Assembly: GCA_022496805.1 (NCBI GenBank)
Contig: CM040102.1
Location: 3,301,501-3,365,500 of the forward strand
Length of the DNA stretch: 64,000 nucleotides
Direction of reading: 5' to 3'
Source of the DNA: Pohlia nutans
Taxonomy: Eukaryota > Streptophyta > Bryopsida > Bryales > Mniaceae
Made by a program: the position numbers and the translations under genes. How positions within the stretch are numbered: position 1 is the first letter of the stretch; the number at the start of each line of letters is the position of its first letter. Shown here one piece after another: positions 59,001 through 64,000 of this stretch. The notes below the pieces were generated by a model. The model saw nothing but the letters and a program-made list of their open reading frames with translations, had not been told where the DNA came from and ran no database searches.

Positions 59001-61099
59001 TAACCTCTTGAGTTTGGAATGTTGAATGCAGGAGGAGATACGAAAGAAAACGGGTTATGTGGTTCAGAGAGCCGATGGGGTTTTTGACGTTGATGCCAAT
59101 ACGTCAGTGGAGGACTTGAGGGAGGCTTTAGAGATTAAACTGCCGGAGGTACGTCTCTTTTCAAAAGGAAATCATGACATGTTGCGGTTTCTCACTTTCT
59201 CGCTTTGTCCGGAAATACTGTCCTAGTTTTTGACGTGTTTTAACATAACGTTTTTTTCTTTCCAAAAATAGTCATCTCCGTACTCGAAAAATGGTCCATC
59301 TTTAACAGTAGTATGTAGTTTTTGTGTCACTCTCATTGTCTGCCCCGTTTGAAGTGGACAGGTCTCCCGTTTGAAGTATAAAACATAGGACAAATATTGC
59401 CAAAAAAATATGCCAAAAAAAATTAGGACAATTAATTATTTCTGGATAGAGGGAGTAGCATTTGAACCCTGGAATTAATTCAGTTTCTGACACACGTAAT
59501 GAATGTGTTGTGGGTGGCAGGGCTCAAATCACTATGAGACTGTGTCAGGTTTTGTGTGTGAGGCGTTCGGCTACATTCCGCGCACTGGAGAGAGCACCAA
59601 AATCACACTCCGAAAGGCAGATGCTGAAGATGAGCGACGTGATGGAGAGCATCAGGGTGAGCATCAGGAAGATCGCCGGGAGAAGGAGAAAGAGAAGTTC
59701 CAAAAGTATCGCCTGGAGGTATTACCATAAAATTATGTGTATCAGACAACTTAGCTTAAAACTCCCTCGATCTGTCTGGAAATATAACTGTCCTACTTTT
59801 TGAACTGGCGTGTTTAAACCCTTTATGCTTTAGAAAAGCCGTCATCTTAGTACTCAAAAAATGGTCTATCTTTAATATTAGTATGTAGCTTTTTTCTCAC
59901 TCTCATTATCCGTCCTGTTTGAAGGGGACAGCGCTCACGTTTGAAGTGAAAAGAGCTCACAAATACTGCAAAAAAACCAATGCCAAAAACTAGGACAATT
60001 ATTTCTGGACAGAGGGGGTAGCATTTTTATCTCAAGTGTCATACCTTGTTTTGGAAAATCCCTTTTCAATCTCAATTGATCCTTTTAATGCCATGCAGAT
60101 TCTCGCTGGCAATGCTCGGAAGGTTGGGTCGGTGCGGTTTGAGAGGCTGGAGGGCACCACTCAGAGCCGGGACGAGTCTGAGAGGAGTTTTCCTCGTGCT
60201 TTGCATGCCGAGAGGTCAGCACTTGTGGATACTGAATTTTACGCTCTAATATCAGCTTACAAAAAAATCCTTTTTTTTATTAGACCCAAAACATGCATTG
60301 TAGCTACTACGTTGCTTTTCCCTTTTGTGGTTCACTGTTGCTTTGCGCTTGCACTTTTCAAGTGTTTTTGTGGTTTTCTCGTGATTGCACATTAGCCGTC
60401 ACAGGACCAAGGATTCATGGTTTTAAAATGACAAACTCAATCAATCATATTGGACTTCCTTTAGTTCAAATTTCTTTCTTTTTTTACTTACTCAAACTAC
60501 TAGAAAAAGAAAAGCCTAATTCAGGCTTCTTGGTGTTAGATCACGATCTTCAGGTTGCAGACTTGTCAATTTGTTTCATTTTTTTACATCTTTTGAACTG
60601 TTGAGTAGTTTGCAGCGCTAGTTTGGGTATTTGTAACTGAAACGATGTTTGTTAAAACAGGCCTGCCGTTGAAGACGTTCGCTGGCAAGATCCTGAAGAG
60701 GTTGAAGATGTTCACTGGCAAGATCCTGAAGAGGGTAATAAGAACATTAATAATAATAACAATACTAATAACCCCGAAGAGGATTTGGATGATGACGAGG
60801 AGTTGTGCATACCTGACGAGGAAATTCTAGGTGGACCAAAGATTTATCTACCGGGCAGTGTACGTTGCAGTGGAGCGTTGGACTTGATGCAATCCGAAAC
60901 TCTCTCTACACATGACTGGGACTTAAACACAGTTGAGGAAACCCTGAAAGATAAACTGGAAGCAGATGGCACTGTTGTCAGACACAAATGGGAAGAAGAG
61001 GAGGCACAAGTGGAGCGGCGCCGGAACCGAAGGCGGAAACAGTCAGCTGAGGCTGCCATGGAGCTTGACAGACAACAAAGGTCCAACCAACACAGATAA
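53025..61099 (+). CDS. Heme-oxygenase-like domain joined to plastid CNNM/DUF21-CBS protein
   Basis: Eighteen exons, all in phase: 53,025-53,400; 54,309-54,532; 54,642-54,771; 55,145-55,371; 55,476-55,573; 56,010-56,103; 56,518-56,595; 56,722-56,825; 57,360-57,441; 57,690-57,829; 57,946-58,024; 58,207-58,270; 58,537-58,628; 58,818-58,883; 59,032-59,148; 59,521-59,718; 60,099-60,214; 60,661-61,099; 907 residues. Residues 1-65 look like a plastid transit peptide. Residues 66-200 follow plant heme oxygenase (LRFQAMRLR, FLVDSKKVYETME, LHWFASQGYKIPE, YFAHSPG), but the heme-ligand His is Arg90 and the last third of the fold is absent. Exon 3 gives a membrane segment followed by NRPAYASEGG. Residues 266 onward closely resemble Arabidopsis At1g55930/At3g13070: DUF21 (SAFFSMAETSITTLWPWK), CBS pair (REVMTPLVDVVAID, VTLEDVVEEIVGEIFD), CorC/HlyC domain and an acidic tail. 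CNNM-type proteins are linked to Mg transport. If the exon-3 donor (54,772) is unused, a 252-residue heme-oxygenase-like protein with a C-terminal membrane anchor results (stop 54,798). Confidence 0.75.
53421..53650. mobile_element. TTAA-type MITE in intron 1
   Basis: Starts 20 bases after the exon-1 donor. Termini are CCCCTAAAGGACC and GGTCCTTTAGGGG, with TTAA on the left and CTAA on the right. Confidence 0.75.
53744..54040. mobile_element. Truncated TTAA-type MITE copies in intron 1
   Basis: TTAA-CCCCTATAGGAT opens a copy that matches 53,421-53,650 until about 53,969, where the right terminus is lost. A second partial interior follows to about 54,040. Confidence 0.6.
54840..55057. mobile_element. 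TTAA-flanked MITE between exons 3 and 4
   Basis: TTAA on both sides, with termini CCCCTAAAGGACC and GGTCCTTTAGGGG. It fills most of the interval where an independent CNNM first exon might otherwise lie. Confidence 0.8.
55743..55940. mobile_element. TTAA-type MITE in intron 5
   Basis: Begins TTAA-CCCCGAAAGGACC and shares the interior (CGCATGCAATGTTCTTCGCTGATTC...) with the other short copies. The right terminus is eroded near TTTAAAG. Confidence 0.65.
57651..57674 (+). repeat. Telomere-like (CCCTAAA)n, 3.5 units
   Basis: Three and a half perfect units of the plant telomere repeat (CCCTAAA strand) end about 15 bases before the acceptor of exon 10. This is an interstitial telomeric motif, short enough to arise by chance or by double-strand-break repair. 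Confidence 0.8.
59240..59456. mobile_element. Truncated Stowaway-like element in intron 15
   Basis: Matches 59,762-60,018 (ACTCGAAAAATGGTC, ACTCTCATTGTC, GTTTGAAGTG) and ends ATTTCTGGATAGAGGGAGTA. The left terminus is missing. Confidence 0.65.
59762..60018. mobile_element. Stowaway-like element in intron 16
   Basis: Ends CTCCCTCGATCTGTCTGG and, inverted, TTTCTGGACAGAGGGGG. The GTCCTA words just inside both ends are shared with 61,712. Confidence 0.7.
60397..60540. mobile_element. Internal fragment of a TTAA-type MITE in intron 17
   Basis: AGGACCAAGGATTCATGG and CAGGCTTCTTGG match the inner termini of the short TTAA subfamily; both outer ends are lost. Confidence 0.6.
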
Positions 61100-62014
61100 A
61101 TTCAATCTGAAACTCAGGGCCAGGATTTAAGATCATTTTTTGGAAAGGTAAAAAATCATCTGCTGTCTCAACTAAATACACATTTTTTTTCAAGGGTTGC
61201 TATGATCATACGCATCCTGACTCTCGTAGCCTGAGTTTGTTTGGATATCTCTAGCAAGATGAATTTGTACAGTGTGTGCACAAATCAATCTGGCTATGTC
61301 ATGAAGCAATTCACAGACTCTTTGTAGGTTCCATAGAGTAGCTAGTCAGTCAGAAGAAGAGGCTGCTGTGATCCTGCTTGTATTTTTTGTCCCACCTCTG
61401 TATCATACTACAATTTGTTCCGTGACACATTGAAGCTCACCGCTTTTCACTAGTAGCAAACCTGTTGTTTTTCATTCCACACTTCGTGTAATAGTGAACA
61501 ATAGCTGAATATTATGCTTATATTTCCGTCTTCTTGTGACCAAAACCACTCACCAACACTGACACAACCCATGTGCCTGGCGCGGTTTCATTTCTTTTTC
61601 ATTTTAAGTGAAAAACGACACATTTCCTACTAGTGTTTGTAACCATGTTTTCTGACTTGAAAATTGATCATAGACATGAATAGGATGTGACTCGAGAAAT
61701 ATTGGAAACTACTCCCTCTGTCTGGAAATGACTGTCCTAGTTTCCAGCACGTTTAACATGATATATTAGAGTTATCCGTTTATTACAGATGGAACTCTTG
61801 GTTTACATTTGTCTTTGGAATCATTGAATATTTATATATGTGGAGAAACCGAACTTGCTTTTTATCTCCTAAAGGTCCAAGGTTGATTTATCAAGTTCCG
61901 TTAGCTCAGTGTGGAATGAGTTTTGATCCTGATTTTTTGAGATTTGTTGTGGTGATTCTACTTTGTAACAAAGATTGGATGGTAATTTGCGTACGTAAGG
62001 TAGTAACACCTTAA
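61100..62014. other. 3' flank of the plastid gene with two element fragments
   Basis: Probable 3' UTR followed by a truncated Stowaway-like end at 61,712-61,790 (CTCCCTCTGTCTGGAAATGAC). An inverted fragment of the longer TTAA subfamily lies at 61,866-61,995. No gene is seen. Confidence 0.55.
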
Positions 62015-62589
62015 CCCCTAAAGGACCACGAGGCCACCACGTGGCTTCTGGAACTAGAAAGTAAGGAATTTCGAGTTGTTGGACCGTGAATTGTAAAGTG
62101 AGCAACGAAGAGACCCTAGTTTTTTTTGAGAGTTGAATCCGTGAGTACTTCTTGATCGAAATTTCATGAAGTGTGCAATTTTTGGTGATTTTTTTGAGTT
62201 GCACAATGGGTATTTAGACGTCACTTCAGACCCTCATATCTTCTTCTTCGCACCTCCAAATCACTTGAAATTTTTTCCACATTTTTAAAATGATGATTTC
62301 TACTCATAGTAAAGATTTCAGATTTTTTGGAGCACTTTTGATCAATGCGATTTCAGCATGTGTACAAAATACCCTGAACAAGTTCCATCAATCTTCTCAA
62401 CGGTGGCATTTTCTCAAAAATAGTGCGATTTTGTCGATCTTTTTTTCATACAAAAGCTATGTAAGTCTTCTTTGATTTCAACGGTGCCGATCGTCAAAAT
62501 TATCCCACACCAATGAGGAATTGAGCTTGTTATAAGAGCTAGTCAAGAAAACAAGAGCTAAGCTAAAAACACCCCCGGTCCTTTAGGGG
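62015..62589. mobile_element. TTAA-flanked MITE, about 575 bp
   Basis: TTAA on both sides (62,011-62,014 and 62,590-62,593), with termini CCCCTAAAGGACC and GGTCCTTTAGGGG. Longer size class. Confidence 0.75.
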
Positions 62590-62613
62590 TTAAACTGCCA
62601 ACTACCCATTCCT

Positions 62614-62879
62614 GCCTCCTATAATTTCACCTCAAAGTGATTAGGAGTGTACCTAAAATGGACCACAACTTCACTAAAACTTTACTAGAACCAATGAGAT
62701 GGAACCAATGAGATGGAAGCATTGACAAGTTTTGTCCATGTGTTCTGCCTCCTATAATTTCACCTCAAAGTGATTAGGAGTGTACCTAAAATGGACCACA
62801 ACTTCACTAAAACTTTACTATAACCAATGAGATGGAACCAATGAGATGGAAGCATTGACAAGTTTTGTCCATGTGTTCC
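62614..62879. repeat. Near-identical tandem duplication, 133-bp units
   Basis: Units 62,614-62,746 and 62,747-62,879 differ at about one position. Each unit itself contains a doubled CAATGAGATGGAA word. The high identity suggests a recent event. Confidence 0.9.
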
Positions 62880-63154
62880 TTCTGTTTCTTTTGGGTAAGT
62901 CTACAATTTTGATTAGGTGTCTACAACACCTTCGCTTCAAAAATTCGTGTAAAATTGCTCATGTGTCCAAAAAATTTGATTCCAAGACCCAACACTTCGT
63001 CTCCAATTTGCTAACACATTCATGGTTTCACTTCATGCTTTTTGCACTCCCCGGTTACCAATTCCCTTATTCTGTCAGTTTAAGGTGTTACTACCTTAGA
63101 TGATGTATAGATTGGAAAATACAATCATGTAAATGTGAAAAACCTAAGATGCCT
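62880..63154. other. Intergenic, no gene seen
   Basis: No supported feature between the tandem duplication and the LINE fragment. Confidence 0.5.
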
Positions 63155-63500
63155 GTAGTTTCATAAAATGTTATTCCTTCTTTTTTCCCATTGCTACAAA
63201 CGGAAACAAATTCCAACATCATGGAAAATAAGCTTAACTATTCTCCTATACAAGAAAAGGGACCCATCACTGCTACCAGATTGTAGACCCATTGCACTTG
63301 CAAATACAATTTACAAATTATTCACTAGTGCCTTAACTCTAATACTCTCATCGTATGGTGAAAAACTCCAAATTACTACACGACAGCTAAGAAGGATTCA
63401 AAGCAAAAGGCACATTGAGACAACTCCAACTCCTTATAGTAGCTCTAAAAGACGCAAGATTTACAAACCAAAAGATATATTTACTATACAGACTTTAATC
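63155..63500 (+). pseudogene. Reverse-transcriptase fragment of the same LINE family
   Basis: The plus strand encodes FLLFSHCYKRKQIPTSWK, SLTILLYKKRDP and RPIALANTIYKLFTSALT, matching the corresponding region of the full-length LINE's RT (about 25,400-25,620). It then continues in shifted frames with the counterpart of the SxEGFRAERSTARQLQLLI segment. Both ends of the element are missing, so this is a small decayed copy. Confidence 0.85.
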
Positions 63501-64000
63501 CTTAAACGCCGGACCCTATGGCCGTGTATGTGAGTGGCTGGGAATCCTATGACCGTGCTGATACATACAGGAGCGTATATCTCGCAATTGATAGAGTATT
63601 TTCAAGCAAGAATTTTTGCAGCACATGCTGCAGTTCGCAAAGCATCTCATGTCGGCGAAATTCGGGAAAAAAACTTTGAGTAGCTCATGCATTTGTGGCG
63701 TTGACCACAAGGGTTGAAGTTTGACCAGGCGGGCAGCTCATGCAACAGGTTAAATGGAGTATGAATGCTAACGAGGACATCACCGTGTGAGCTACAATTG
63801 TGTACATGATCCTTAGAAGCAGGAAACGCATTTCATGCGACAACGAAAGGAGCCACAAATAGATAGAAATCGTGCTTGCAATTAGAACATCCAAAAATAC
63901 AGTAGCATGCACTGTCATAAGAAACGCCAAAAACAAGTAGTAAAGGCCGGACTTGCGAACTGTACATGTCTTCTTCACTCTTTATTGACAACCCGTGGTA
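63501..64000. other. Intergenic, no gene seen
   Basis: Overlapping open frames at 63,516-63,978 on the minus strand have no recognisable domain. Nothing else is supported up to the window edge. Confidence 0.45.

Overview
The window reads as nuclear DNA of a green-lineage (streptophyte) eukaryote. It is AT-rich, genes are split by many GT-AG introns, there are plant-type MITEs everywhere, and two gene models carry plastid-type or plant-specific proteins. A RIB43A-type ciliary microtubule protein implies a plant with flagellated sperm (charophyte alga, bryophyte, lycophyte or fern). I cannot name the species.

Layout. 1-20.3 kb is intergenic and repeat-rich: TTAA-flanked MITEs, short CACTA-ended elements, TTA-flanked (PIF/Harbinger-like) MITEs, a TA microsatellite and a possible tRNA-derived SINE. 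20,504-32,572 is one full-length non-LTR retrotransposon on the minus strand. It is bounded by a 10-bp target duplication and sits inside an older repeat whose uninterrupted copy lies at 16.7 kb. It has ORF1 and a very large ORF2: two 2A-like motifs, an APE endonuclease, reverse transcriptase, RNase H, a zinc-knuckle-like motif and a second, restriction-like nuclease domain. Both ORFs are broken in this copy. 32.7-36.9 kb is repeat-derived and gene-free.

36.9-61.1 kb is the genic part. It holds a monoacylglycerol lipase-like gene (minus), a RIB43A gene (plus), a small orphan two-exon gene (plus), a phosphatidylinositol-synthase-like gene (minus) and a long plastid-type gene (plus). The last joins exons for a heme-oxygenase-like domain to exons for a CNNM/DUF21-CBS transporter-like protein. 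The lipase and RIB43A genes are divergent, as are the PI-synthase-like and plastid genes. Their introns carry many of the same MITEs. 61.1-64 kb returns to repeats and ends with a decayed second copy of the LINE.

The main surprises are: (1) the phase-compatible heme-oxygenase-like/CNNM fusion; (2) a PI-synthase homolog with intact frame and splice sites in which six of the eight signature residues, including all four catalytic aspartates, are replaced; (3) a LINE combining tandem 2A-like peptides, two endonuclease types and RNase H. All splice models are manual readings from phase and consensus, without transcript or database support.
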